From Vibrio crassostreae 9ZC13 (lineage in GTDB: Bacteria > Pseudomonadota > Gammaproteobacteria > Enterobacterales > Vibrionaceae), in the NCBI RefSeq assembly GCF_000272045.2, contig NZ_AJYZ02000019.1, positions 2,034,625 to 2,098,624 on the forward strand: a stretch of DNA of 64,000 nt. Direction: 5' to 3'. The first letter of the stretch is position 1. Each line of letters starts with the position of its first letter. Made by a program: the position numbers and the translations under genes. The notes below the pieces were generated by a model, which was given only the letters and a program-made list of their open reading frames with translations, was not told where the DNA came from and ran no database searches. Of this stretch, positions 47,651-57,121 are shown piece after piece.

Positions 47651-47835
47651 TTTTTGTCTACAGAACGCTCGTTATATCGAGCCTTGTTATCCAATCACAT
47701 TGATTATTTGTAGTGAGACAGAGGGGTACTCAGGCTGAAATGCTCATGAAGTTCCCCTCAGCTTAGCTCACCTTACAAGAAGCTAAGTCAGCCAACTAAT
47801 CAAATTTGTATTCGAAAATACAGAAGGTCTATCCC

Positions 47836-48345
47836 ATGAAAAATACCATTAAGCTACTGGCTATCGCATGTGTTTTACTTACTCCAATGCTTGTCGCCGC
47901 TGCCGAACATAATCACAGTCACAATCATTTTAACCCTGAATTAGAGCAACTTGGCGACGACATTATTGGCCTAACCGTGTGTTACAAAAATGGTCATCTA
48001 TCAGATGAGAATCAAGAGCCTGCGTTTATGAACCTTATCAACCACGCCAATGTTGAAGGAGAGGAGTTGGGGATGTTCTACATGGACAAATTGGGCCCTA
48101 AAGCCGAGCAAATCATGAGTGATGATGAGGCTCGACGTTTATGGACCGAAGAATATTGTGCTGATTTAACTGATACCTATTTGGACTCACACAAGTTAGC
48201 TCAAAGAGCAAATGAACACAAAGGTTATTCCCACGGACACGATCATGGTCATCACCATAATCATGACCACCATGGACATGGCGATTTAACGCCGGAGGTA
48301 CTTGAGCAAGATATTGAGAGAGGGCGTTTACTCAGTATCAATTAA
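47836..48345 (+). CDS. Exported histidine-rich protein, probable metal binding
   Basis: 169 residues from ATG at 47836 (AGAAGG upstream). Signal peptide to about VAAA (residue 22). The mature protein begins EHNHSHNHF and near its end has HGHDHGHHHNHDHHGHGD; between them lies a helical domain with two Cys (LTVCYKNG and EEYCADL) that could form a disulfide. His tracts of this kind bind zinc, nickel or copper in the periplasm. No transporter is adjacent, so the role is open. Confidence 0.7.
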   Translation: MKNTIKLLAIACVLLTPMLVAAAEHNHSHNHFNPELEQLGDDIIGLTVCYKNGHLSDENQEPAFMNLINHANVEGEELGMFYMDKLGPKAEQIMSDDEARRLWTEEYCADLTDTYLDSHKLAQRANEHKGYSHGHDHGHHHNHDHHGHGDLTPEVLEQDIERGRLLSIN

Positions 48346-48460
48346 GCCCAATAAGATAAGTTCATCTAACCTATTGTTAAATATTCACTATTTGTTAGTG
48401 TGTTTAGGTGCACATTGAGGATGTGTTTCATATTTAGCGATGAAAATAGTAGGAGTTGCG

Positions 48461-48979
48461 ATGAGTATTATAGTGAGACGGTCTGAGCCGTCAGATGCGA
48501 AGGGAATAAAAGAAGTTTACGAATGCACGAATGCTTATACCGGTACGCTGCAACTCCCAAATCCATCTCTGGAAAGCTGGCAAAAACGAATCTCTAATAT
48601 GCCTGATAACGTGTATTCGTATGTCGCGATGATCGACGATGAGATTGTTGGCAACTTGGGAATGGAAGTGTGTGTGAACCCAAGAAGACGACATGTGGCT
48701 TCATTTGGTATGGGTGTTAAGGACGATGTGCTAGGCAAAGGTGTCGGTAGCCAACTGCTCGCAACAGCAATCGACTTGTGTGATAACTGGATTAACATCA
48801 AGCGAATGGAGTTAACGGTGTATACCGATAACGAAAGAGCGATCAGTCTGTATAAGAAGTTTGGTTTCGTGATTGAAGGAGAGTCCGCAGGATTCGCTTT
48901 CAGAAATGGCGAATATGTGGCGGCTTATCATATGGCTCGACTAGTATATCGCTCGGCTTCTAACCAAGGCTACAATTAA
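48461..48979 (+). CDS. GNAT N-acetyltransferase, YhhY/AaaT-like
   Basis: 172 residues from ATG at 48461, preceded by AGGAG. It follows E. coli YhhY along its length: TLQLPNPSLESWQKR, NPRRRHVASFGMGV, acetyl-CoA loop KGVGSQLL, and CDNWINIKRMELTVYTDNERA. YhhY acetylates amino acids such as methionine and phenylalanine; the same substrates are only inferred here. Stands alone between the His-rich protein and a strong terminator. Confidence 0.88.
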   Translation: MSIIVRRSEPSDAKGIKEVYECTNAYTGTLQLPNPSLESWQKRISNMPDNVYSYVAMIDDEIVGNLGMEVCVNPRRRHVASFGMGVKDDVLGKGVGSQLLATAIDLCDNWINIKRMELTVYTDNERAISLYKKFGFVIEGESAGFAFRNGEYVAAYHMARLVYRSASNQGYN

Positions 48980-49006
48980 AACAGCTAGAGTTCTTCAATA
49001 GATAAT

Positions 49007-49039
49007 AAAACGCCACGTTACAATAACGTGGCGTTTTCT
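49007..49039. terminator. Bidirectional terminator
   Basis: AAAACGCCACGTTA-CAA-TAACGTGGCGTTTT, between the acetyltransferase and the convergent MazG-like gene. Confidence 0.92.
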
Positions 49040-49084
49040 ATTTCAGTCAACTGATGCTTTGAAGCGCTTCAGTTTTAACTCTAC

Positions 49085-49660
49085 TTAAGCTGTAAGAGGC
49101 TCAAGGTTCGCAGGACGGTAGTGTACAGATTTTAGTACTTTACCTTGGCGAACTGTTTTACCTTCCGATACAAAATCTTCAGCGCATTTAGCAATGATGT
49201 ATTCACCTTTTTGAACCGCCATTAGCTTAATGTTCTGCTCAGCATAGAATGCTTCTGTTTCTGCGTATTCTGTTTCATTACGGCATACTTTGCTCATGTT
49301 GCTTGAGTGTACTTCGTCCCAGCAAGGTAAGAAGTCAATTGAACGGTTTTTGGCAACGTTCAACAGTAAGTCGATTAAGTAGCTGATCGCTAGGTTGTCT
49401 TCTACTTTGGATTGGCCAAGGTGAACCAAACGTCCCATCAAAACATAAACGCTGTCTACAATAGCGTCCGCTTGTTCGATTTTAGAGTCAGCTTCTGCAA
49501 GTTCTGTTAGCTCTTCGATCGCTAGAGAGGTATGTAGCGTATCGCCTTTTTCGTCCATTGTTTCAGGAGCAGCAACCGGCAGATCAAAAGTACTGCGGAA
49601 CTCTTCAATGTCGCGGTAAAGGTGATCGTAGATTTCTTGGTTTAGTTGAGAAAGGTTCAT
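49085..49660 (-). CDS. MazG-like nucleoside triphosphate pyrophosphohydrolase
   Basis: 191 residues from ATG at 49660, with TAGGA close before it; the ATG at 49672 gives four extra residues and cannot be excluded. The all-alpha NTP-PPase motif is visible: SLAIEELTELAEA (ExxEL) followed by QADAIVDSVYVLMGRL (ExxD-like). Such enzymes remove pyrophosphate from non-canonical or surplus nucleotides. The C-terminal half (residues 110-191) has Cys and aromatic residues of unknown role. Confidence 0.8.
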   Translation of the reverse strand: MNLSQLNQEIYDHLYRDIEEFRSTFDLPVAAPETMDEKGDTLHTSLAIEELTELAEADSKIEQADAIVDSVYVLMGRLVHLGQSKVEDNLAISYLIDLLLNVAKNRSIDFLPCWDEVHSSNMSKVCRNETEYAETEAFYAEQNIKLMAVQKGEYIIAKCAEDFVSEGKTVRQGKVLKSVHYRPANLEPLTA

Positions 49661-49873
49661 ATTCCTATCCATTTTGTTTCGTTAATGGACCATTTTAACA
49701 AAGGTAGGAATGGGGTGCTAACGCAAAGTGGAAGAACGCGACTTTTATTCATTGGACCAATGAGGTATTTTGCATACAAACTAATTGATTATTATGTTTT
49801 TTTACACTTTACTCTTCTTAATATACGAAATATTAATGTTGCCATTAATGTCAGCAGTAGTGGAATCCCATTT

Positions 49874-50944
49874 ATGAACCAAGCCAGTGAAAGCGAAATT
49901 GTTATACGCCGCTTGTATCAAATCACCAATGATTATCGAAAGGGCTTCGACGTTCAGATTGCTCAGTTGCTCACAATGGGGCTTGAGCGTTTCGATTTAG
50001 ATATTGGTATCTTATCGAAAGTCGATGGCAATACTTATGTTGTTGAACATTGTGTTACGCCTGAAGGGGTAGAACTCAATAGCGGTGACACTTTTGATTA
50101 TCGTTCAACCTATTGCGAAATTACCTGTAAATCGATTGGTCCTATCTGCATTGAGCATTGTGGTAAACACGATAAGTATGCGAAGCACCCTGCTTACCAG
50201 TCTTTTGGCTTGGAGTCTTATATTGGGGTTCCCATTTTCGTTAATGATGAGCTTTATGGCACTTTAAACTTTTCAAGCCCAGCCCCCTATCATCGCGAGT
50301 TCAAAGAGTTCGATGTTGACGTGATGAGACTAATGGCATCATGGATTGAAGTGGAGCTGGTTAGAAGACAGCAAGAACGAAAACTCAAAGAGCTGAATGA
50401 GAAGTTAGAGTACCAAGCTCTGTATGATCCTCTGACACACTTGCCAAATAGACGTTGCTTGTTTAAAACGTTGAATGCGGAAGTCGAGCAGTTAAAAGGT
50501 TCTTTAGGAAAGGGAACCTTGGCGGTTGTCGACATCGACTTCTTTAAACAGGTTAACGACATTTACGGTCACCAAATGGGCGATGTTGTATTAAAGAAAG
50601 TGGCGAGCGTGCTGAGCAATAACACTCAAGAAGGTGAGTTTGTGGCGCGCTTTGGTGGCGAGGAGTTCATTCTTTGGTACCCAAATAAAACACCAAGTTG
50701 TGTTGAAGATAAGTTCATGACTCTTTTGCAAGAGATGAAGAAAATCACACTGGATAGAAAGCCTGTCACTATATCAATCGGTGCGTGTCATTTTGAGTTG
50801 AGTACAGGGGATACCAAAGGGGAAAGGATGTCGGCGTTAGATAAGCTCATCAAAGTTGCCGATGAATGCCTGTATATTGCGAAACAAAATGGACGAGATC
50901 AGTTCATTTCTCGTCCATATCATCAAGAACGCTCAGGAATATGA
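49874..50944 (+). CDS. GAF-GGDEF diguanylate cyclase
   Basis: 356 residues from ATG at 49874 (MNQASESEIVIRRLYQ); the frame runs upstream to 49646 over the MazG-like promoter and is not used. A GAF sensor domain (about residues 15-165, ending in GVPIFVNDELYGTLNFSS) is joined by a helix (ELNEKLEYQALYDPLTHLPNRR) to a GGDEF domain with intact GGEEF at 261-265. No RxxD inhibitory site is visible before it. It should make cyclic di-GMP in response to a cytosolic ligand or redox signal. No EAL domain. Confidence 0.92.
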   Translation: MNQASESEIVIRRLYQITNDYRKGFDVQIAQLLTMGLERFDLDIGILSKVDGNTYVVEHCVTPEGVELNSGDTFDYRSTYCEITCKSIGPICIEHCGKHDKYAKHPAYQSFGLESYIGVPIFVNDELYGTLNFSSPAPYHREFKEFDVDVMRLMASWIEVELVRRQQERKLKELNEKLEYQALYDPLTHLPNRRCLFKTLNAEVEQLKGSLGKGTLAVVDIDFFKQVNDIYGHQMGDVVLKKVASVLSNNTQEGEFVARFGGEEFILWYPNKTPSCVEDKFMTLLQEMKKITLDRKPVTISIGACHFELSTGDTKGERMSALDKLIKVADECLYIAKQNGRDQFISRPYHQERSGI

Positions 50945-50972
50945 GCCATTTTGTTAGCGATTAACTGAACGA

Positions 50973-51539
50973 TTAGCTGAACAGATAAGGGAACAGTTGA
51001 CGACGTTCTTCCGGAGTTAAGGATTCAACTCTCGCGATGTTGGTATCAGGAATCGCTTCAGGGTTAGGGTAGTGCTTCAACACTTTTTCCATACTCGCTT
51101 CACGAATCAAATGGTAAACCGGGTACGGAGAACGGTTCGTTAGGTTTTCATCGTCTTCTGGATCCGCACCACCAAAACAATAGTCTGGGTGGAAGGTTGC
51201 TACTTGGTAAACGCCTTCCCAATCTTCTTGCTTGATCAACGCTTCAATCCAATCAATGAACATGTTGTAGTCGAAGAAATCTTGCAGCATGTTAGGTACA
51301 ACAACCAAAGTCGTCTCTAATTCCGCGACTGGCGTGTTATCTAACTCTACGAAATGCGTCATGATGTCTTGCAACAACGCTTCTTCCGTATTTGCTTCAC
51401 TCACAAAGATCTTAATCTGTTTATTACGTTGTGGCTTGGCTGCGAATGGACACAGGTTTAGGCCAATAACGACATCGTCTAACCACTGTTTTACTTGGTC
51501 GTGGATGGTTTGAAGATCTGTGCTTTGAGTGTTCGACAT
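50973..51539 (-). CDS. DUF1415 family protein
   Basis: 188 residues, soluble. Conserved stretches VIGLNLCPFAAKPQ, VVPNMLQDFFDYNMFIDW, YQVATFHPDYCFGG and NRSPYPVYHLIRE are those of DUF1415, present in many gammaproteobacteria without known activity. Convergent with the GGDEF gene, 28 bases apart. Confidence 0.9.
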   Translation of the reverse strand: MSNTQSTDLQTIHDQVKQWLDDVVIGLNLCPFAAKPQRNKQIKIFVSEANTEEALLQDIMTHFVELDNTPVAELETTLVVVPNMLQDFFDYNMFIDWIEALIKQEDWEGVYQVATFHPDYCFGGADPEDDENLTNRSPYPVYHLIREASMEKVLKHYPNPEAIPDTNIARVESLTPEERRQLFPYLFS

Positions 51540-51624
51540 AACAGGTTCCGAAATGAAATTTTGCGTAGGATATCAGAACGGACGTCAATCAAAAGCAATA
51601 ATTGAGTTACAACCTTAGTCGTAC

Positions 51625-52824
51625 TTATGCTTGTGCAAGTTTAGACGCCGATACTTGTAGCTGTTTCAACTGGTAGACCCAAGCAAATATCGCGACATAG
51701 AAGATTGAACCGCCCGCAATCACGCCATTCCAACCGAACAGCTGCCAACAATATAAGAGTAAGAAACCACCTAAGCTCCCGCCAATGTAGTAGTGAACTA
51801 AGTAAAGTGCCGTTGCTGTCGCTTTGGCGCTCGGTGCTTTTTGACTTACCCAAGAGTAGGCAAGGGTATGGGCGAAGAACGCGCCGCCACTAATCAATAA
51901 CAAGCCTGCTAGCATGAACGGAACTTTGTCGACTGCAGAAATTAGCATTCCGATTAAGCTAATACACACGCCCATCAATATTCCGCTTAACGGGTCAAAG
52001 CGAAGTGTCCATTTGTTGGAGAGCTTAGAGCTTACCGTACCGGCCAAGTAACATAGGAATATCAGTGAAGCTAAACCAACGGGTACCGAGTGAGGTTCGG
52101 ATACTAGCCTAAAGCCCATTACAGAGTACAGGTTAACAAACAGCGCGAAGTTAGCACCACCAATCAACATGGCAAGCCACAAGGTACGGTTTCTTAAGTG
52201 CATTACAACGGAGCGGTTGTGATGAAAGAACAGCCCTTTTTGAGGTTTGAAGTTCTGTTGGTCAGGTAGGCGATAGGCAATAAAGAGTGCACCAAGCAAT
52301 GAACCGACAACGAAAAACAGTACAGTTGCATGCCAATCGAAATAGTCTGTAATTAAGCCGCCTAATACACGTCCGAAGATTCCACCCAATGAGTTGGCCG
52401 CAATATAACCTCCAATCGCGACAGCAAAGGCTTTGGGTGTTAACTCCTCAACCATATAGGCAACCGCCACACCAGCAAACGCCGCCACAGCGATGCCCAT
52501 AAATGCGCGGGCAATAACGAGTTGCAACAAGGTAGTCGTGAACACCATGCTTAACCCTATTAATGGGATAGCGAACAGACTGAACAGAATAATGGGTTTA
52601 CGACCAAAGGTTTCAGAGGCAATTGCCCAAGGTACCAAGCTAATCGAAAGGCCGAGTGTTGTAGCAGCAAATAACCAGTTGATCTGAGTTTCAGATACTT
52701 GGAAGTGCTCCGCCATGTGCGGCAAGATAGGCTGAAAGAGGTAAAGGTTACAGAAAATGATAAATGAACCAATCGCCAATGATTGAGTGATACGTTTGTA
52801 TTGAGGACTGCCTTTATCAAACAT
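51625..52824 (-). CDS. MFS transporter (YnfM/CynX-like drug or metabolite exporter)
   Basis: 399 residues with 12 membrane spans. The MFS loop motif is present as GRKPIILFS (residues 75-83) and the N-terminal half contains FLFQPILPHMAEHF. Closest resemblance is to E. coli YnfM. It is divergent from a LysR gene, 110 bases between starts, and is the likely target of that regulator. Substrate unknown. Confidence 0.88.
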   Translation of the reverse strand: MFDKGSPQYKRITQSLAIGSFIIFCNLYLFQPILPHMAEHFQVSETQINWLFAATTLGLSISLVPWAIASETFGRKPIILFSLFAIPLIGLSMVFTTTLLQLVIARAFMGIAVAAFAGVAVAYMVEELTPKAFAVAIGGYIAANSLGGIFGRVLGGLITDYFDWHATVLFFVVGSLLGALFIAYRLPDQQNFKPQKGLFFHHNRSVVMHLRNRTLWLAMLIGGANFALFVNLYSVMGFRLVSEPHSVPVGLASLIFLCYLAGTVSSKLSNKWTLRFDPLSGILMGVCISLIGMLISAVDKVPFMLAGLLLISGGAFFAHTLAYSWVSQKAPSAKATATALYLVHYYIGGSLGGFLLLYCWQLFGWNGVIAGGSIFYVAIFAWVYQLKQLQVSASKLAQA

Positions 52825-52934
52825 TTACGTTGTGCCTGCGCGAGTTAGTAAGCTATTTGTGAACAAGTTATCAGTACAGGTGTGATTAAAGAAATATATT
52901 AAAAATATCACCTCTATATATTAAATATATCGCC

Positions 52935-53807
52935 ATGCTTGAATCAAAACCACTTCGACATTTTCTGGCTGTTGCTCAGTTTGGTAACTTCACCCAGGCG
53001 GCCAAAGCGCTGCATATCGCACAGCCTGCATTGAGTATCTCCATTAAAAAACTAGAACAGACACTAGAGTTGATTCTATTTCGTCGAGGCGATAAATCCG
53101 TCACTTTAACGGAGGAGGGCAAAGTACTGTTTGAGCATGCAAAGCGAATCGCCCAGCAGTTTGATGATGCTCAGCTCGCGATGAATGAACTAAAGGGGCT
53201 AGAAAAAGGCGAGGTTCGATTAGGCGCTCCAAGTATGATGGGCAGTTACTTTTTCCCCCAAGTAGTGATGGCATTTAAAAGCCAATACCCAAACCTAAAG
53301 TTGACCTTGATTGATGCTGGCACCGCATCGATTCGTGAAATGCTGTTAAACGGCGAACTCGATATTGGCGTAATTAATCATGAAAACGTTCCAGATGATT
53401 TGGAAACGGATCATCTGTTAAGCTCAGAAATGTTAGCTGTAGTTGGCAAAGATCACCCACTGGCAACGCAACCATCCATCACCTTTGAAGAATTTTTTGC
53501 TCAAGAGCTGATCATGTTCAAATCGGGCTACTTCCACCGCGATTTTATCGATGCGACTTGTAAGAAGTACAATCTCGATATGACCATTGCGTTCGAAACC
53601 AATTTATTGCCAATGATTCTTTCTATCGTGAAGCGAGAGTTTGCCATCACCGCGTTGCTTAGCTTGGTGACAGAATACGAGGAAGATGTCGTAGGCGTGC
53701 CATTTAAAGACCCTGTGAAACTGAACCTATCTTTGGCGTGGAGAAAGGAAGGGTATCTGTCAAAAGCAGACCGAACCTTTATTGATTTCGTTAAGCGGTA
53801 TGTGTGA
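52935..53807 (+). CDS. LysR-family transcriptional regulator
   Basis: 290 residues: helix-turn-helix QFGNFTQAAKALHIAQPALS with a CynR/CysB-like effector domain (APSMMGSYFFPQVVMAF). The intergenic space with the MFS gene contains several TATATTA elements at 52890-52930, compatible with LysR-type sites. Likely activates the divergent exporter. Confidence 0.9.
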   Translation: MLESKPLRHFLAVAQFGNFTQAAKALHIAQPALSISIKKLEQTLELILFRRGDKSVTLTEEGKVLFEHAKRIAQQFDDAQLAMNELKGLEKGEVRLGAPSMMGSYFFPQVVMAFKSQYPNLKLTLIDAGTASIREMLLNGELDIGVINHENVPDDLETDHLLSSEMLAVVGKDHPLATQPSITFEEFFAQELIMFKSGYFHRDFIDATCKKYNLDMTIAFETNLLPMILSIVKREFAITALLSLVTEYEEDVVGVPFKDPVKLNLSLAWRKEGYLSKADRTFIDFVKRYV

Positions 53808-53829
53808 TTTAGTAAGATTTAAATAAACA

Positions 53830-53870
53830 AAGCCCGAACATCCTAGGTTGGACATTCGGGCTTTGTTTGT
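53830..53870. terminator. Bidirectional terminator
   Basis: ACAAAGCCCGAA and TTCGGGCTTTGT arms, between the LysR gene and the convergent glutaredoxin-like gene. Confidence 0.9.
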
Positions 53871-53895
53871 AGAAATATAAGTCTCTTAAATCACG

Positions 53896-54132
53896 TTAAG
53901 TGTTCTTTGAGTTATACATCTTATCGAAGTTCTTCTGATTCCAACCGACCATCACTTGATCGCCGATCTTAAGCACGGGGATAGAACGAGCACCCATCGC
54001 TTGCAATTCTTTACGACCACGCTGCATCTTTGCATTCGTTAGGCGGTAAACAATTTTCTTAGAGTCTAAATACCTTTGGGCATCTTTACAGTGCGGGCAT
54101 TTGTCTGCGACGTACAATACAACACGTTTCAT
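53896..54132 (-). CDS. Glutaredoxin-like small redox protein
   Basis: 78 residues with the active-site CPHC at residues 12-15 (VADKCPHCKDAQRYL) and the cis-proline motif RSIPVLKIGDQVMVGW, which give a short thioredoxin fold of the NrdH/glutaredoxin-3 kind. Expected to reduce or sense disulfides in the cytosol. Partner protein unknown. Divergent from the YgjP-like gene. Confidence 0.85.
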   Translation of the reverse strand: MKRVVLYVADKCPHCKDAQRYLDSKKIVYRLTNAKMQRGRKELQAMGARSIPVLKIGDQVMVGWNQKNFDKMYNSKNT

Positions 54133-54269
54133 TTTTTCATTCTCTTGGTGAATCTCGCTAAAGTGTAACGAATCCTAGGTGATTAGAAAAGTGTGATCAG
54201 TTACACTATGCGGCTCAATTTTCAAGACCACAACGTATTGTCGTGGTGTAACTTGTACGGTCTTTCAGC

Positions 54270-54767
54270 ATGCATCCTTCTTTACGCTATATTCAAGGCT
54301 ATCCTAAGCACATTCTTGATCCTGTTACTCAACTTGTAGAGTCGGGTAATTTGGTGCCTTGGTTTGAAGCTCGCTACCCAAAGAATCATGAAATAAAAAG
54401 CGAGAAAGCCCTGTTTGACTATGCGATTGAGATAAAAAATCGCTACATGAAAAAAACACCACCGATCAGCAAAGTGATTTACGACGGCAAGATACACCTA
54501 ATCAATAATGCGTTAGGTCTGCATTCTTACGTTGCTAAGAATCACGGTGGAAAGATCAAATCAAAGAATGAAATTCGTATCGCCAGTGTTTTTAAAAATG
54601 CACCAGAACCTTTGCTAAGAATGCTGGTGGTACACGAACTGGCGCATATCAAAGAGAAAGAGCACGACAAAGCCTTTTACCAACTATGCTGTCACATGGA
54701 ACCGGAATATCATCAACTTGAGTTGGATGCCCGTTTATTCATGATGTATTTAGATTTAAAGAAGTAG
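54270..54767 (+). CDS. YgjP-like zinc metallopeptidase-domain protein
   Basis: 165 residues. HELAH at residues 122-126 ([18 protein letters not shown]), followed by a downstream His, is the zinc motif of the YgjP/DUF45 (WSS-type) family. Function in the cell is not established. Four bases separate its stop from the rlmF start, so the two are an operon. Confidence 0.87.
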   Translation: MHPSLRYIQGYPKHILDPVTQLVESGNLVPWFEARYPKNHEIKSEKALFDYAIEIKNRYMKKTPPISKVIYDGKIHLINNALGLHSYVAKNHGGKIKSKNEIRIASVFKNAPEPLLRMLVVHELAHIKEKEHDKAFYQLCCHMEPEYHQLELDARLFMMYLDLKK

Positions 54768-54771
54768 CCCA

Positions 54772-56094
54772 ATGAGCCAATCACAAAATAGAACGACGCT
54801 AAGCCTGTCGAAAAACAGCACTTCATCAGCAAAAACAAAAGACAACCAAGCTGATGTTAAGCCAAGTACAGCTAAGCCAAGCAGCGACAAGCGTATTTCT
54901 ACAAAGAATACATCTGATAAAAGCCGCAAGAATAGTGCACCTAAAGGCGCGGGCAATAACAAAGCAAAGCGACCTTTTGCAAAAGACAGTAAAGGGAAGC
55001 AGGGTGCAAATAAAGGATCATCGAATAAGGGTTCTTTCAATAAAACGGCTTTTAACAAGAACGCAGCTCAGAAAAGACGCTCGGCTGAAAAACCTCAAGG
55101 TGGATTACACCCAAGAAACCAGCACACTGGCCGCTATAACTTCGAGTTACTAGTTGCAGCCTTGCCTGAGCTAAAAGAGCATCTGATCAAGAATCCGGTT
55201 GGCGAAGACACCATTAATTTCTCTGATCCATTGGCCGTTAAGCTACTCAACAAAGCTTTGTTGGCGCATCACTATGGCGTTGAACATTGGGATATTCCTG
55301 CTGGTTACTTGTGCCCGCCAATTCCTGGTCGTGCAGACTACATTCACAGAGTGGCCGACATCCTTAATAGCGATGGCCAAGGTGAACCCTATAACCACGC
55401 GTCTGTGAAAGCATTAGATATTGGTGTCGGTGCAAACTGTATCTACCCAATCATTGGTGCGACAGAGTATAAGTGGCGTTGTACAGGGACAGATGTTGAT
55501 TCAGTCTCCATCAAAACAGCGAACTTCATAGCGGAAAGCAACCCTAATCTAAAAGGTAAGATCCGCGCTCGCCTACAAGCTGACTCTGAATCTATCTTTA
55601 AGGGCGTGATTAAGGATAATGAACGTTACGATGTCACTATTTGTAATCCTCCATTCCACAGCTCTCTTGAAGAGGCTGAAAAGGGGTCACAACGTAAACT
55701 GGATAATCTAGCGGCGAACCGTGCTAAGAAAGCCGGTCAGTCGTTCAAGCCAGAAATGAATAAGAAGCCAGTTAAGTTAGATAAATCAACTAAGCAAGAT
55801 AAACCAACCTTAAACTTTGGTGGTCAAAAAGCCGAGCTTTGGTGCCCAGGTGGTGAAGCCGCTTTCATTATGAAGATGGCGAGAGAGAGTCAACTTTTTG
55901 CTACTCAAGTTTTGTGGTTTACGACATTGATTTCTAAGAAAGATAACGTCGATATGGTTCGTTCAGAGCTTGGCAAGCTTAGAGCTAAACAAGTGAAAGT
56001 CGTCGAGATGTCACAAGGCCAGAAGGTAAGTCGCTTTATCGCATGGACCTTTATGGACGATGAGCAAAGACAAGAGTGGATCGCGCTAAAATAG
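54772..56094 (+). CDS. rlmF: 23S rRNA (adenine(1618)-N(6))-methyltransferase
   Basis: 440 residues, longer than E. coli RlmF (308) owing to a Lys/Ser/Asn-rich N-terminal extension of about 110 residues that is probably disordered and RNA-binding. The catalytic domain begins at [16 protein letters not shown], contains the SAM motif [14 protein letters not shown], and the m6A signature NPPF at residues 292-295. A second Lys-rich insert lies at about residues 315-340. It methylates A1618 of 23S rRNA. Confidence 0.95.
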   Translation: MSQSQNRTTLSLSKNSTSSAKTKDNQADVKPSTAKPSSDKRISTKNTSDKSRKNSAPKGAGNNKAKRPFAKDSKGKQGANKGSSNKGSFNKTAFNKNAAQKRRSAEKPQGGLHPRNQHTGRYNFELLVAALPELKEHLIKNPVGEDTINFSDPLAVKLLNKALLAHHYGVEHWDIPAGYLCPPIPGRADYIHRVADILNSDGQGEPYNHASVKALDIGVGANCIYPIIGATEYKWRCTGTDVDSVSIKTANFIAESNPNLKGKIRARLQADSESIFKGVIKDNERYDVTICNPPFHSSLEEAEKGSQRKLDNLAANRAKKAGQSFKPEMNKKPVKLDKSTKQDKPTLNFGGQKAELWCPGGEAAFIMKMARESQLFATQVLWFTTLISKKDNVDMVRSELGKLRAKQVKVVEMSQGQKVSRFIAWTFMDDEQRQEWIALK

Positions 56095-56131
56095 CGGCTG
56101 CACTTAGTTAAGATATTAAGCTGAAATACGG

Positions 56132-56170
56132 ACGGGCTTGTTGTTAACGCAACAAGCCCGTTTTTTTTTG
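56132..56170. terminator. rlmF terminator, possibly shared with pilW
   Basis: ACGGGCTTGTTG-TTAACG-CAACAAGCCCGT followed by a long T run. Confidence 0.93.
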
Positions 56171-56185
56171 TGTTTTGCATATAAC

Positions 56186-56953
56186 CTAAGCAGAAAGCAA
56201 CTCATCTAACTTACTCTGATATTTCTGCTCTAGAGCTTTGTTACCTGCTTTGTTTTCGAGATCGACCAAGATTTTAAGCGATGGAATTTGATAGCCATAA
56301 CGCTGGTGGAATTTGAATAAACGGATTCGAGCGTCATTGTAATCGGCGTCACTCACTTCAATTTTTGATAACTGTAGTATCGATTTTACGCGGTTTGGAT
56401 CGTGGTCAATCGCTCTGCTGAAGTAGTACTTCGCTTGGTCGGTATTGCCAGCCTTAAATGCGCAAAACGCGGCGTTTTCATAACTTGCAGACACCAAGTA
56501 ATAGTAGGGTTGGTCGATGGCGCGATTGAAGTAATTATCGGCTTGTTCGTATTCGCCCTGTTTACACAAGAAGGTACCGTAGTTGTTCAATACATTGCCA
56601 TTTCTTGAATCAAGACTGAGTGCTTTGCGGTAAGTGCTTCTCGCTTCATCTACTTCACCCACTTGTTCGTAGTAATGCGCCATTGAAAGCCGAGCACGGT
56701 AGTAGCTAGGTGCGTGTTTAATCGCGAGCTCAAGGTTTTCACGCGCTCTCACCATATTGCCTTGTCCCATATAGCCCAAACCTAATTCGATTCGAGATTC
56801 AGACATCGCGATAGGATCACTTTCAATCTTTGGCGGTCCTTCAGTGACAGAGACACAACCGGCCAAGGAAAGCGAGGCAAGTAGTACCACACTTGATAAC
56901 GAAAGAGGGCGGGACAACGAAATCGGATTTGAAAATGATGGCTTGGCAGGCAT
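56186..56953 (-). CDS. pilW: Type IV pilus biogenesis lipoprotein PilW/PilF (TPR)
   Basis: 255 residues with a lipobox LASLSLAGC (Cys33) after a long hydrophobic signal. Mature part is made of about six tetratricopeptide repeats (for example LELAIKHAPSYYRARLSMAH and GNVLNNYGTFLCKQGEYEQA). PilF/PilW assists assembly of the PilQ secretin in the outer membrane. In many vibrios a pilW copy is near rlmN and ispG; here neighbours are rlmF and metA, so it could be a second paralogue. GGAG lies before the ATG. Confidence 0.85.
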   Translation of the reverse strand: MPAKPSFSNPISLSRPLSLSSVVLLASLSLAGCVSVTEGPPKIESDPIAMSESRIELGLGYMGQGNMVRARENLELAIKHAPSYYRARLSMAHYYEQVGEVDEARSTYRKALSLDSRNGNVLNNYGTFLCKQGEYEQADNYFNRAIDQPYYYLVSASYENAAFCAFKAGNTDQAKYYFSRAIDHDPNRVKSILQLSKIEVSDADYNDARIRLFKFHQRYGYQIPSLKILVDLENKAGNKALEQKYQSKLDELLSA

Positions 56954-57041
56954 GTGAAGCTCCTTATGAACACCAACCCATCATATGAAATCAAACCCAT
57001 TGAAGTCGTAAATCTATCATGGAATGCGACCCACACACCAT

Positions 57042-57094
57042 AAAAAAACCGCGTCCAATTCGTCGTTTTATCAACAACATACTGAACACGGTTT
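57042..57094 (-). terminator. Probable metA terminator
   Basis: On the minus strand AAACCGTGTTC pairs with GGACGCGGTTT around a long loop and is followed by T7. Confidence 0.65.
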
Positions 57095-57121
57095 ATGTGT
57101 TTGTGAATCGGAAGAAAGAAC

